This document shows positions 25,162-35,858 of a stretch of 64,000 bases of DNA, piece by piece. Position numbers and translations under genes: made by a program. The notes below the pieces were generated by a model, which had not been told where the DNA came from, ran no database searches, and saw only the letters and a program-made list of their open reading frames with translations. Each line of letters opens with the position of its first letter. The first letter of the stretch is position 1. This DNA is from CBIHON01 sp966211965 (lineage in GTDB: Bacteria > Pseudomonadota > Gammaproteobacteria > Burkholderiales > Burkholderiaceae_D): contig CBIHON010000011.1 of NCBI GenBank assembly GCA_966211965.1, positions 62,001 through 126,000 of the forward strand, given 5' to 3'.

Positions 25162-25623
25162 GTGCGCATAGAACAACAAAACCGTGGAGACAACATGAAG
25201 CAGGCCGTACTCAACCTTGAACCTTGCCATAGCCGATGGAGCGTGTGCCCAAGTGTCCGCGTCGCCGCATCCCGCAGCCAGCGATCCCGTCGAGCTCGAC
25301 TAGGTGCCGGGCTCGTCGCCGGCGCCGCAATTTCAGCATGTCGCGTTCTCGGTGAGCTCGATCTGGATACTTTGGTCAGCAAGTACACCTCCGAAGTAAA
25401 GGAGTCGGAGTCCACCTATTGCGACGTCCCGGTGCGCCAGCTCATGGACATGACCGTCGGCGTACGTTATTCCGGAAACCACACAGACCAGAAATCCGAT
25501 CAAGACTTCAAATACGGAAATGCTTGTATGGATAGTGCAGCGCGTCGCCGGAAAGCCTGTTTCCGAGTTGATGTCAGAAAATCTGGCATCGGTTGGGCAT
25601 GGAAGGCACTTCATTTTACATAA
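25162..25623 (+). pseudogene. Serine hydrolase / beta-lactamase-family fragment
   Basis: Within a 153-residue frame, about residues 60-115 resemble class C beta-lactamase-like hydrolases of the 6-aminohexanoate-dimer hydrolase type: LGELDLDTLVSKYTSEVKES, VRQLMDMTVGVRYSGNHTDQ, where YSGN corresponds to the usual YxN catalytic motif. The SxxK nucleophile region and everything C-terminal are absent, and the flanks are unrelated. A decayed fragment. Confidence 0.5.
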
Positions 25624-25913
25624 TATAAATTATGCGAAATTTTGATTGCACAGAGAGGATACAGCAAATGAACCTGCGAACCTGCTAGGAAAAACAGCCT
25701 TAGACGTCGTTATATCCGCAGACATCGTCTGCACGTTGTGCGTCGACGCACGTGATATTGCTACCGCTCGGCGTAAAAGCCAAACCGATAGTCGCTGGCC
25801 TCAATGGAATTCGTCTTAACGATGCTACGATGAAATCTTGACATGATCTAGGCGAAGATGCTCTCAGAAGCATCAGTTAAATAAAGCAACAATCCCAACA
25901 TTTAAGAGGCACC

Positions 25914-28900
25914 ATGAAATTATTACGTTTATTAAATAGAATAAATTGCGCCCGGTTAAAGTCGGCATGTACTTCGCCGGTAAATCATCGTTCGCATGCA
26001 GCCCTACATGCCAGCTTGTTCCTGATGCTCTGTTCCTTGCTGTGCTTGGCCGTACTCATTCCCGCGCATGCGGCGTCGCTGCCTGCTGGCGTGACGAATA
26101 CGGTTGTGCTGACAGACAAAAGCGGTACCGCGCAGGCGAATTATCCACTCCAGTTCGGACGGCCCTTCATGCAGGGCGAGATCGCGCATTATCCGCAAGT
26201 GCTGGCAAACGGCATGCCGTTGCTTACCCAGGCGGATGTGAAAAACCGCTATCCCGACGGCTCGGTAAAGTTCGCGGTGCTGGCCGTGATGGTGCCGTCG
26301 ATTCCGGCCAACGGTTCGGTGACGTTGACATTTCAGGATCAGCAGACGGGAAACAACGCGCCGCTGACGGCGGCGCAGATGCTCGATTCTTCCTATAATT
26401 TCGACGCCGCGATGAAGCTGTCGAACGGTACCGCCACCGTTGCGGCAAGCGCGCGCGCGATGCTCCAGAACGGCAACTACGTCCTCTGGACCTCTGGGCC
26501 GGTGGCGCAGACCATCGTACTGGCGGACGATTCGGACGCGCGCGCCTATGACATGGGCTTCGACGCCAAGCGCTCGATCCGGCCGCGCTTTCAAGCGACA
26601 TTCTGGCCGGCCACGCACCAGGTCACGGTGCGTTACGTGGGCGAGAACGCGAACACCATCGCGCTCGACAACGTCAGCTACAGCCTGGCGCTGACGCTGG
26701 GCGCCAACAATCCGCAAACGGTCTATACCAATGCCGGCTTGACGCATGCGATGCTGACCCGCTGGACCCGGCAAGCCTGGATTGGCGGCACGCCGGAACA
26801 ACGCATCAACATTGGCCATAACCTGGCGTACCTGAAAGAAACCCGGCTGTTCCCGAACTTCGACACCACGGTGCAGGTACCGGAAACGGCGCTGGCGCAA
26901 GAATATGCCGACTGGCAGAATTCTCCGCACGACCTGTATCAAAAAGGATTGTGGATCCAATACATGCCGACGACCGGCGCGCGCACCGACATTGGCCCAT
27001 TCACTTCGTGGACCACGGACTGGCTTTACAGCGGCGACTGGCGCGCACGCACCGTCGCGCTCGGCTTGGCCGATCTGGCCGGCGCCTGGCCCTTGCAGGC
27101 GCGCGAAGGCGATTCGACCAAGCGCATCGACAAGGCGCAGACTTTGTCCGGACTGGGCTTGCCGATCTCGGTATACGGCCGCCCTTCGCTATGGTTCCCC
27201 GACAATAATCAAAACTACAACCAGCTTCACCTGCCCTACACGATATCGATGCCCGCCAATTACCCGTGGGTACCGGACGGCGCGCACCAGCCCGATCCGT
27301 ATTCGGCTGCGTACGTTCTGACAGGCGATGCGTTTTACCTGGAAAGCCTGCAGATGTGGGCGGCGATACAGGCCCTCAGCTATTGCACCGGCGCCGACTG
27401 GTGCCGGGGTGCGGCCGGTATGGCCGGCATCGCCGACCAGACCCGCGGCAATGCCTGGGTGTTCCGCAACCGCGCGCTGGCGGCGCTGTGGACGCCGGAC
27501 GACATGCCGGTGCTGAAGAACTTCTTCACCCAGATGACCAATGACGCCATCGCATTCTGGGAAGGCAAGGCCGGAATCGCTGGGACCGCGTCGCAGAACA
27601 CGCCGGAATGGCAGTGGGCCAACAGTCATGCTTCTTTGGGTACCGATCCCCTGCACTTCTTTTGCGGTACGGGCGTAACTAACTGCCAAGTGGCGCTGTG
27701 GCAGCACTACTATCTCCTCGTCGCGCTTGGCATGGCGGGTGAACAGGGCTTTGCCACCGGGCCGTTTCTCTCGTGGCAAGGCCTGATGCTGACCGGCCAG
27801 TTCACTGATCCCGGATACGATATCTACAATCTTGCTTCTTACTGGAGCGATTCGCGCGATGCGTCCGGCGCCTACTATCCGACCTGGGCGCAATATCAGA
27901 CGGCGAACGTGGCTTCCGGCAATCTCAACAACCCGACCAGCTTCGTGAACCTTGAGAACTATTATCCGGTGGTGGCGCAAACGGCGGCATCCTTCCTTAC
28001 CGGATATCCGGGAGGACGCGGCGCGTGGAACTGGCTCAAGGCGAACGTGCAAAACGGCACTCCCGGCGTCACTGTCCCGACCTGGTATTCCGCTTACTAC
28101 AATGGCGTCGAAAATACCTGGCGCATACTGCCGCGGGCCGCAGCCAGCGGAACGGACCAGCAGGCGCCATCGGTGCCGACCGGCCTCGCGGGAACAGCGG
28201 TTTCTTCCTCGCGGATCGACCTGTCATGGAAACCTTCCACCGACAATGCCGGCGTGACCGGATACCAGGTCTACCGGAACGGCGCATTGGCCGCGGTCGT
28301 GCCGAACGCCTCGTTCAGCGACACCGGGCTGCGCGCCGGCACGGCGTATTCCTACAAGGTCGCGGCCTTCGACGCTGCCGACAATATTTCCTGGTATTCG
28401 TCCGGCGTGACCATCACCACGCCGGCAGCCAACGTACCTCCGGCCAGCGTGGCGTTTTCCGCATCGCCGTCATCGATCGGCGTCGGCCAGTCTTCGACCT
28501 TGACCTGGTCGTCCACCAACGCCAATTCCTGCACGGGAACGAATTTTTCCACCGGCGGCCTGACATCGGGCTCGGTTAGCGTCAAGCCGAGCGCGACCAC
28601 TACCTACTCGGTCAGTTGCACAGGCGCGGGCGGAACGGGCTCGTTGAGCGCCACCGTCACCGTGAATGCCGCGGCGACTTACGATCTGGTCGGTACGGAC
28701 GGCAACGATGTGCTGACCGCGAATTCCAGCATCCATTCCGTGGACGGACGTGGCGGATACGACGTGGTGAACATCACCTACCCTGCCGGCGCATATGCCG
28801 ACTGGTACAGCGTGATCCAAAATGCCGACAGCTCCTTCACGGTCAAGGAAAACCACACCACGTCGGGTTATTCGCTGGTGTTGCGCAATGTCGAGGAAAT

Positions 28901-29195
28901 CGTCTTCCCCGATAAGGTCCACAAGGTATTGAAGTCTGTCGATCTGACCGGCACCGAGGGCAACGACGTGCTGACCGCGGACTCCGGCATCCATTCCGTG
29001 GACGGACGTGGCGGCTACGACGTGGTGAACATCACCTACCCTGCCGGCGCATATGCCGACTGGTACATCGTGAACAAGAACGCCGACGGCTCCTTCACGG
29101 TCAAGGAAAACCATACCGCATCGGGTTATTCGGTCGTGCTGTGGAATGTCGAGGAAATCGTCTTCCCCGATAAGGTTCACAAGGTATTGCAGTGA
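25914..29195 (+). CDS. Large secreted modular protein (helical domain, FN3, Ig-like, RTX-like repeats)
   Basis: A 1093-residue exported protein. A long N-terminal region precedes a signal helix (LFLMLCSLLCLAVLIPAHAA). Residues 55-740 form a beta-sandwich plus probable alpha/alpha-barrel region (NRYPDGSVKFAVLAVMVPSI, GPFTSWTTDWLYSGDWRART), somewhat like polysaccharide lyases or glycan-active enzymes. I cannot assign a reaction. An FN3 domain follows at about 750-840 (PSVPTGLAGTAVSSSRIDLS) and an Ig-like domain at about 845-920. Two near-identical repeats of about 84 residues (GTDGNDVLT, GGYDVVNITYPAGAYADWY) end the protein and resemble RTX beta-roll starts. Probably a cell-surface or extracellular glycan-active protein. 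No operon partner. Confidence 0.75.
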   Translation: MKLLRLLNRINCARLKSACTSPVNHRSHAALHASLFLMLCSLLCLAVLIPAHAASLPAGVTNTVVLTDKSGTAQANYPLQFGRPFMQGEIAHYPQVLANGMPLLTQADVKNRYPDGSVKFAVLAVMVPSIPANGSVTLTFQDQQTGNNAPLTAAQMLDSSYNFDAAMKLSNGTATVAASARAMLQNGNYVLWTSGPVAQTIVLADDSDARAYDMGFDAKRSIRPRFQATFWPATHQVTVRYVGENANTIALDNVSYSLALTLGANNPQTVYTNAGLTHAMLTRWTRQAWIGGTPEQRINIGHNLAYLKETRLFPNFDTTVQVPETALAQEYADWQNSPHDLYQKGLWIQYMPTTGARTDIGPFTSWTTDWLYSGDWRARTVALGLADLAGAWPLQAREGDSTKRIDKAQTLSGLGLPISVYGRPSLWFPDNNQNYNQLHLPYTISMPANYPWVPDGAHQPDPYSAAYVLTGDAFYLESLQMWAAIQALSYCTGADWCRGAAGMAGIADQTRGNAWVFRNRALAALWTPDDMPVLKNFFTQMTNDAIAFWEGKAGIAGTASQNTPEWQWANSHASLGTDPLHFFCGTGVTNCQVALWQHYYLLVALGMAGEQGFATGPFLSWQGLMLTGQFTDPGYDIYNLASYWSDSRDASGAYYPTWAQYQTANVASGNLNNPTSFVNLENYYPVVAQTAASFLTGYPGGRGAWNWLKANVQNGTPGVTVPTWYSAYYNGVENTWRILPRAAASGTDQQAPSVPTGLAGTAVSSSRIDLSWKPSTDNAGVTGYQVYRNGALAAVVPNASFSDTGLRAGTAYSYKVAAFDAADNISWYSSGVTITTPAANVPPASVAFSASPSSIGVGQSSTLTWSSTNANSCTGTNFSTGGLTSGSVSVKPSATTTYSVSCTGAGGTGSLSATVTVNAAATYDLVGTDGNDVLTANSSIHSVDGRGGYDVVNITYPAGAYADWYSVIQNADSSFTVKENHTTSGYSLVLRNVEEIVFPDKVHKVLKSVDLTGTEGNDVLTADSGIHSVDGRGGYDVVNITYPAGAYADWYIVNKNADGSFTVKENHTASGYSVVLWNVEEIVFPDKVHKVLQ
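28684..29193 (+). repeat. Tandem repeat of about 255 bp inside the exoprotein gene
   Basis: Two consecutive units (about 28684-28937 and 28939-29193) encode nearly the same 84 residues, from a GT(D/E)GNDVLTA start to VFPDKVHKVL. Differences are few (for example SSIHS/SGIHS, YSVIQN/YIVNKN), indicating a recent duplication of a C-terminal secretion or binding module. Confidence 0.85.
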
Positions 29196-29606
29196 GCCTT
29201 CTGTTGAGTTGCTGAAGCTTGGATGCCAGAGACAAAATCACTGGCGTTTACGTAAAGCATTACATGCGTCGTCCCAGCACGCGCCGGGACGACGCGGCCG
29301 ATATGGCGGCATGTTGCAGCCAAGGAGCCGCATCAGCCATACGCCGACCGCCGGCGCAAACGGTACCGGCAGTATCACGATCAGGGTCTCTGTCAAGTGC
29401 TTGAAGTTTCAGGTACAACAGCCGGAAGATGATCAGCAGCGTGACCGGCGCCATGACCTTCATCTTTGCGATCGCGCGCCCCATCGCCTTGAACTGACCG
29501 CTCAAAGTGCCGTATACGGCAAGGAGAAGCAACAACGCCAGCGGCTTTTATTTCAGAGGCTCTAATACGATCAGGCCCGGCGCCTTGAAAAATACCGGCA
29601 GCTCCC
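29196..29606. other. Region with a possible membrane-protein relic
   Basis: About 410 bp between the exoprotein and dctD. On the minus strand one frame encodes MLLLLAVYGTLSGQFKAMGR, APVTLLIIFRLLYLKLQ. A second frame continues LTETLIVILPVPFAPAVGVW, LMRLLGC. Together they look like a frameshifted small membrane protein. No family is recognised and expression is doubtful. Confidence 0.3.
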
Positions 29607-30940
<1,334 letters not shown>

Positions 30941-30944
<4 letters not shown>

Positions 30945-32815
30945 GTTCCTTGTCCTTCCGGTCCGGCGGGAATCCCCACGGTGAATACTGCGCCGCCGTC
31001 CGGATGATTGTCCGCCGAAATAACGCCGCCAAAATCGGCGACGATGCCGGCGGAAATGGCAAGGCCCAATCCCAGGCCGCTGCCAGCGTCCTTGGTTGTG
31101 AAGAAGGGTTCGAACAGATGCGCTCGCGCTTTTTCATCCAGGCCCGGCCCGTTGTCTTTCACCTGGATGACGATGCGATCGTCTTCGCGCCGCGCGGAAA
31201 TTTCCAGCGACGGTTCCTTCACGTTTTCCATTGCATCCAGCGCATTGCCGGCCAGGTTTAGCAACACCTGCTCCAGGCGATTGGCATCGCACCATGCCAG
31301 CAATTCCTGCTCCGGCAATGTGATGCGAACGGCAATGCGCGCCTGCTTTAAGCGCTGCTCCAGCAGGAACAGCGCATTATCCATCGCCCTGCGCAAGGAT
31401 ACCGCCTGCGGCTCGCCGGTGGATTTGCGCGCGAATGATTTCAACTGCGCGGTGAGGCGGCCCATGCGGTCCACGAGGTCATCGATGCGTTCGAGGTTGC
31501 TGCCGGCAGTCTCATGGTTGCCCCGTGCAAGAAATTTGCGCGCATTGCCGGACAAGGTGCGCAGGGCCGCCAGCGGCTGATTCAGTTCATGGGCGACACC
31601 GGCCGAGAGTTGGCCGATCACGGCGAGCTTGCCTGCCTGCACCAGTTCGTCCTGCGCCGCGCGCAAGGTGCGTTCGGCCTGGATGCGTTCCGCCACCTCC
31701 TGTTGCAGAAGGATATTGGTGGAAGAAAGGTCGGCGGTGCGCTCCGCCACCTTGCGCTCCAGCTCATCATTGGCCTTCTGCAGCGCCTCCTGCGCGGCAA
31801 GCCTGTCCCTCAGGTGACGCCGCCGCTGGTTCAGCAGGAGCGCCAGGATGAACAGGAAGCCCGCCCCTACTCCGGCGGCTGCGGCACGGCTGGCGGCGAT
31901 GCCGCGCACCTGTTCCTGCGGAGAGAACACAGTGATGTCCCACGGCGTGCCGGACAGCGGTTGCGTCTGCGCGACGAAGGTGCCGGCGACGGGGAACATG
32001 GATACCATCTCGGTCTCCGTCTTGGACAGCCGCACCAGGCGCGCGCCGTGTTCCAGCGCGGCCAGCTCCACCACGCCGAGCGGATTCAAGGCGCGGCGGT
32101 TGTATTGCTGGGTGCGGTCGAAGGCATTGCGCGTGGCTTCGTCGAGCGCTTTCAAGGTGGTGAATTTCCAGCTTGGCACCGAAGCGAGAATCACCACGCC
32201 GTTTTCATCGGATACCAGGGCCGGCGCTTCCACCGTTGCCCAGGATTTTTCGAGTTGCTTCAAGCCGACCTTCACCACCGCCACACCGATGGTGCCGCGG
32301 CCGTCCGTCAGCGCCGAGGATAAGTAGTAGCCGGGTTCGCCGCGCGTGGTGCCGATGCCGAAGAATCGGCCGCTGCCGCTATCCATGGACTGTCTGAAAT
32401 ATGGACGGAAAGCGAGGTCTTCGCCGAGGAAACTATCGGCACGGCGCCAGTTGCTGGCGGCGACCACCTTGCCGTTCTGGTCGAGGATATAAATCGAAAG
32501 GCTGCCCGCGCGTTCGTTGAGTTGCTCCAGATAGCGGTTCACTTGTTCGACCAGCTCCGGCGCAGGCGGCGTGGCCGCCAACAGGTGGAGCACATCCCGC
32601 TCCAGCCCGAGAGTGGTCGGAAAGTAGGCGTATTTGTCGATCTCCCGCTCCAAGCTGGCGGTATAGAGATCGAGGCGATGGCGGCCGGTTACCTGCAGCT
32701 CGGCCAGCCCCATGGCGAGGTTGTAGCGAAAGGCAACCAGGCTGGCGCCCGCCACCAATACCGCAAATCCAAGGACGAGGGCGAGAAAACGGAGCGGGCG
32801 TGGGCTGTAAAGCAT
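30941..32815 (-). CDS. dctB: C4-dicarboxylate sensor histidine kinase DctB
   Basis: A 624-residue membrane kinase. TM1 is FLALVLGFAVLVAGASLVAF. A periplasmic double-Cache-like sensor follows (GRFFGIGTTRGEPGYYLSSA, with Arg and Tyr positions typical of dicarboxylate sensing). TM2 is AAAAGVGAGFLFILALLL, then a coiled coil and the HisKA domain with phospho-His GVAHELNQPLAALRTLSGNA. ATPase motifs are NLAGNALDAM, DNGPGLD and GSGLGLGLAIS. The start MLYSPRPLRF at 32815 is preferred, because upstream codons in the same frame run into dctA on the same strand. A palindrome-like DctD site (32830-32843) lies just upstream. Confidence 0.92.
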
Positions 32816-32829
32816 GGAAATAAGGCGCG

Positions 32830-32843
32830 TTCGGATTCCCGGA
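32830..32843. promoter_or_regulatory. Possible DctD-binding site upstream of dctB
   Basis: TTCGGATTCCCGGA differs by one base from the site TTCGGATTCCCGAA at 34420-34433. It lies between the dctA stop and the dctB start, 15 bp upstream of dctB, and may allow autoregulation. Confidence 0.45.
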
Positions 32844-32892
32844 TTATGCCGTACCCGCGAGCTTGCAGGTACGGCGCCGAACGCGTCCTGGA

Positions 32893-34200
32893 TCAGGCAG
32901 CGGCGCGCAACTGCTCCCGCAGCGGCAGCACTTCCTCGGAACCGGCCAGTTCCTCGCTGACCGGATCGATGGCGTTTTCCCATTTCGCCACGGCGGCGGT
33001 CGCAATGGCATTGCCCAGCACATTGGTGACGGTGCGGCCCATGTCGAGGAAGTGATCCACGCCCATTACCAGCAGCAGGCCGGCTTCCGGCAGGCCAAAC
33101 ATCGGCAGCACGGCGGCCACCACCACCAGCGATGCGCGCGGCACGCCGGCGATGCCCTTGGACGACACCATCAGCACCAGCAGCATGGTGACCTGCTGGC
33201 CGATCGACATCGGGATGTTGTAGGCCTGCGCGATGAACAGCGCGGCGAAAGCGGTATACATCATCGAACCGTCCAGATTGAAGGAATAACCCAGCGGCAG
33301 AATGAAGCCGGTGACGCGATCCTTGATGCCGAATTTTTCCAATTGTTCCATCAGTTTCGGATAAGCGGACTCGCTGGACGCAGTGGAGAAACCGAGCAGC
33401 ATCGGACCGCGAATCAGCTTGAGCAGGCGGAACACATCCTTGCCCAGCACGAAGTAGCCGGCCGTGATCAGCACCAGCCACAAGGCCGCCAGTGCAGTGA
33501 AGAAGCTCGCGATGTACTTGCCGTACACCAGCAGGATGCCGAGGCCCTGCGTGGTGATGACGGAAGCCACGGCGGCGAACACGCCGACAGGCGCAAAGCG
33601 CATCACGTAATCGGTCACCTGCAGCATCACATGCACCATATCTTCCGTGCTCTTCAGGAGGCTGTTGGCGGTGTTGTTCGCACCATTGCGCAGCTTGCCG
33701 AGCGCCAGGCCGAAGAACAGCGCGAAGACGAGGATCTGCAGAATCTCGTTATTGGCCATCGATTCGAAAATGCTCTTCGGGAAGACGTGGGTGACGAAAT
33801 CCTTCAGGTTCAGCGCGCCGGTCTTGAGGTTGGTGGCGGCGCCGGCCCCAGGCAGCGGCACGCCGATGGCGTCCCCCGGACGCAGCGCATTGGCCACGAG
33901 CAGCCCGATCAGCAGCGAGCACAGCGATGCGGTAACGAACCATGCCAACGCCTTGCCGCCGATGCGGCCGACCGCCTTGGCGTCGCCCATGCCTGCGAGA
34001 CCAGCGACCAGCGTCGCGAGGACCAGCGGTGCGATGATCATCTTGATCATGCGCAGGAAAATGTCGGAGATGATCGAAATGTAGCCGGCGATCTGCTTCG
34101 CCGCGGCGGCGTCAGGCGCGAGGGTGTTGCAGAGGTAGCCGACAATGATGCCGGTCACCATCGCGACTGCGATCCAGGTAGTAAGTCTGTTTTTTTTCAT
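32893..34200 (-). CDS. dctA: C4-dicarboxylate:cation symporter DctA
   Basis: A 435-residue transporter of the dicarboxylate/amino acid:cation symporter family. The first helix LTTWIAVAMVTGIIVGYL and later helices are clear. Signature segments include LGFSTASSESAYPKLMEQLE (serine-rich hairpin), LPLGYSFNLDGSMMYTAFAA and MGVDHFLDMGRTVTNVLGNA (substrate-binding Asp and Arg). It imports succinate, fumarate and malate across the inner membrane. It is transcribed from a sigma-54 promoter about 100 bp upstream and lies before dctB-dctD on the same strand. Confidence 0.95.
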   Translation of the reverse strand: MKKNRLTTWIAVAMVTGIIVGYLCNTLAPDAAAAKQIAGYISIISDIFLRMIKMIIAPLVLATLVAGLAGMGDAKAVGRIGGKALAWFVTASLCSLLIGLLVANALRPGDAIGVPLPGAGAATNLKTGALNLKDFVTHVFPKSIFESMANNEILQILVFALFFGLALGKLRNGANNTANSLLKSTEDMVHVMLQVTDYVMRFAPVGVFAAVASVITTQGLGILLVYGKYIASFFTALAALWLVLITAGYFVLGKDVFRLLKLIRGPMLLGFSTASSESAYPKLMEQLEKFGIKDRVTGFILPLGYSFNLDGSMMYTAFAALFIAQAYNIPMSIGQQVTMLLVLMVSSKGIAGVPRASLVVVAAVLPMFGLPEAGLLLVMGVDHFLDMGRTVTNVLGNAIATAAVAKWENAIDPVSEELAGSEEVLPLREQLRAAA

Positions 34201-34299
34201 CGGATAAGTCCTTTGTCTCTTCCAATCGATTGAAGTGAAGCGAAAACCCTGGCCGCTCTGCGGGATGCTGTGGCGAGGCCAGTGGCTGGTTTATATTGA

Positions 34300-34315
34300 G
34301 CACGCTTCGTGCCAA
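34300..34315 (-). promoter_or_regulatory. Sigma-54 (-24/-12) promoter of dctA
   Basis: Minus strand TTGGCACGAAGCGTGC: GG and GC separated by exactly ten bases, with the preferred TGGCAC -24 element. It is about 100 bp upstream of the dctA ATG, in the correct orientation, with matching activator sites further upstream. Confidence 0.8.
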
Positions 34316-34387
34316 GGAGAGACGGAAGACGTTTCGCTCTAGTCCATTGATTTGAAAAGGATTTTTTTCAAGCGGCGGCGCAAGGCG

Positions 34388-34433
34388 TTCGGATTTCCGA
34401 ATTGGGTGCGGCATTGGCGTTCGGATTCCCGAA
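34388..34433. promoter_or_regulatory. Tandem DctD upstream activating sites
   Basis: Two palindromes, TTCGGATTTCCGAA (34388-34401) and TTCGGATTCCCGAA (34420-34433), centred 32 bp apart (three helical turns) and about 75-120 bp upstream of the -24 element. Paired, helically phased sites are typical for cooperative NtrC-type activators. Confidence 0.75.
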
Positions 34434-34476
34434 CGGGTTCGGCGTTGGAGCCGATGTTCTTCAGTGCAAAACGCTC

Positions 34477-35214
34477 TTATTTCTTCGCGGTTTTCACCGC
34501 CTGGGTTTTTTTGGGATTGCCCGGCTTTTCTTTCTCGCCTTGATCGAGGGACAGCAAGGCATCCGCGTAAGACATGAACCGGTTGAGATAATCGGGCGAG
34601 ATATCCCGCATCAATGCCAGTGAGCGCAGCACCAGCATGTGGGAATTGATTGGTCCGGCATTCTTCGGGGCTTGCCCGAGCGCCTGTTTTACCTGTTTGT
34701 CGACGCTCAGTTTTGACCAGGTATTTCTGAAGTTCCGTATGCTCTTCAGTTCCGGGCGCGGTCCGGCATTTCCCTCCAAACGCGCGTCGGCAGTTTCCGA
34801 AGCGTGTTGCTCAAGCCGGCGCACCAACGCGCCCAGGGAGGCCTGGCCGCTCTGCAAGGTGGCGATAAATCGTTGCAATCCTTTGAAATCGCCGGCGGCA
34901 AAGAGTCGCTGCAGATCCTTGGCCGCCTGCGGATATTGCTGCGCGCTCCGCGCAACGGCTTCCCTGGCATCGCCTTGCGCAAGATCGAAGCGTTCTTTAA
35001 ACGCCAACAGCGCTTGCGCCAGCTTGGCATCGAGCATGCGCCTGGCGCTTCCCTGATGCGCACTTGCCCGCTTGGCCAGCACTTCGATGTAGTGCAGGCG
35101 CACGGGGTCAAAGCGGTCCGCGCCTGCCGTGCGCAGGGAGCAGATCATTGCATCGAAATCGGAGGATGCCGCCATTGGCGCATCCGCGATTTCCCCGTGA
35201 TCCGGCGCATTCAT
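34477..35214 (-). CDS. DUF2894 family protein
   Basis: A 245-residue soluble protein starting MNAPDHGEIADAP at 35214, where its ATG overlaps the stop of the OmpA-like gene (ATGA). Helical segments dominate (RMLDAKLAQALLAFKERFDL). A conserved C-terminal block reads IRNFRNTWSKLSVDKQVKQA and LRSLALMRDISPDYLNRFMS, followed by a basic Lys/Ala tail. This matches DUF2894 proteins, always seen beside DUF802 and OmpA-like genes as far as I know. The role is unknown; it is probably the cytoplasmic accessory of the envelope complex. Confidence 0.82.
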   Translation of the reverse strand: MNAPDHGEIADAPMAASSDFDAMICSLRTAGADRFDPVRLHYIEVLAKRASAHQGSARRMLDAKLAQALLAFKERFDLAQGDAREAVARSAQQYPQAAKDLQRLFAAGDFKGLQRFIATLQSGQASLGALVRRLEQHASETADARLEGNAGPRPELKSIRNFRNTWSKLSVDKQVKQALGQAPKNAGPINSHMLVLRSLALMRDISPDYLNRFMSYADALLSLDQGEKEKPGNPKKTQAVKTAKK

Positions 35215-35858
35215 GAGGCGGGCATTTTGGCGTTGGCGCTTTTCGGCACCGGCGCCATCTCCACCCGCCGGTTTTGCGCACGGGCGGCGTCGTCGGTGTT
35301 GGGCTTGACCGGCTGCTCGGAACCAAAGGCCGCGGCAAAGACCATCGAAGACGGCATCCCCTCTTCGATCAAGGTGCGGGTCACTTTCAATGCGCGCTGG
35401 GCCGACAATTCCCAATTGTCCGTGAAGGGCCCGCCCAGTATGGGTTTGTCATCGGTAAACCCGCTGACCATGAGCATTTCATCGCGCGCCGTCAGATAAG
35501 CACGAAGCGGTGTGACCAGGCTCTTCAAGAGCTGCCGGCCTTCAGGCTGCAACTGATCCGAATTGAGCGCGAACAGCACCTGGCCGCTGATGCCGATGCG
35601 CCCGTTGTTCAAGGTGATGCGCCCCGAGGCCAGCGGAATCGCCAAGGCTTTTTCCAGGCTCATGCGGCGCTGCTCTTCAAGCTGGCGTTTCTTCACTTCG
35701 TCTTGCAGGTGCGAGGTCAATTCCATCTGGACCGCCACCACGCCCACCAACAGCAGAACGAAAGCGCCCAGCAAGCTTGACATCAAATCGCCGAACGCCG
35801 GCCAGACCGGCGCGGCGTATTCCACACCTGCGTCGCTGTCTTCCACGCAGTCGTTCAT
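35211..35858 (-). CDS. OmpA/MotB-like peptidoglycan-binding protein
   Basis: A 215-residue protein. A single N-terminal membrane helix carries a conserved acidic residue at its cytoplasmic edge (AFGDLMSSLLGAFVLLLVGV), like the proton-path Asp of MotB, ExbD and TolR. A coiled linker precedes an OmpA-type domain: VLFALNSDQLQPEG, LMVSGFTDDKP, NWELSAQRALKVTRTLIEEG and AQNRRVEMAPVP (peptidoglycan Asp/Arg pattern). It overlaps by ATGA with genes on both sides. It is the expected stator-anchor partner of the MotA/TolQ-like DUF802 protein. Confidence 0.88.
   Translation of the reverse strand: MNDCVEDSDAGVEYAAPVWPAFGDLMSSLLGAFVLLLVGVVAVQMELTSHLQDEVKKRQLEEQRRMSLEKALAIPLASGRITLNNGRIGISGQVLFALNSDQLQPEGRQLLKSLVTPLRAYLTARDEMLMVSGFTDDKPILGGPFTDNWELSAQRALKVTRTLIEEGMPSSMVFAAAFGSEQPVKPNTDDAARAQNRRVEMAPVPKSANAKMPAS

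Noticed and set aside
32816..33481. N-terminal extension of dctB by about 220 codons
   Set aside because: The extension runs through dctA in another frame on the same strand and is not similar to any sensor domain; the ATG at 32815 precedes the first membrane helix.
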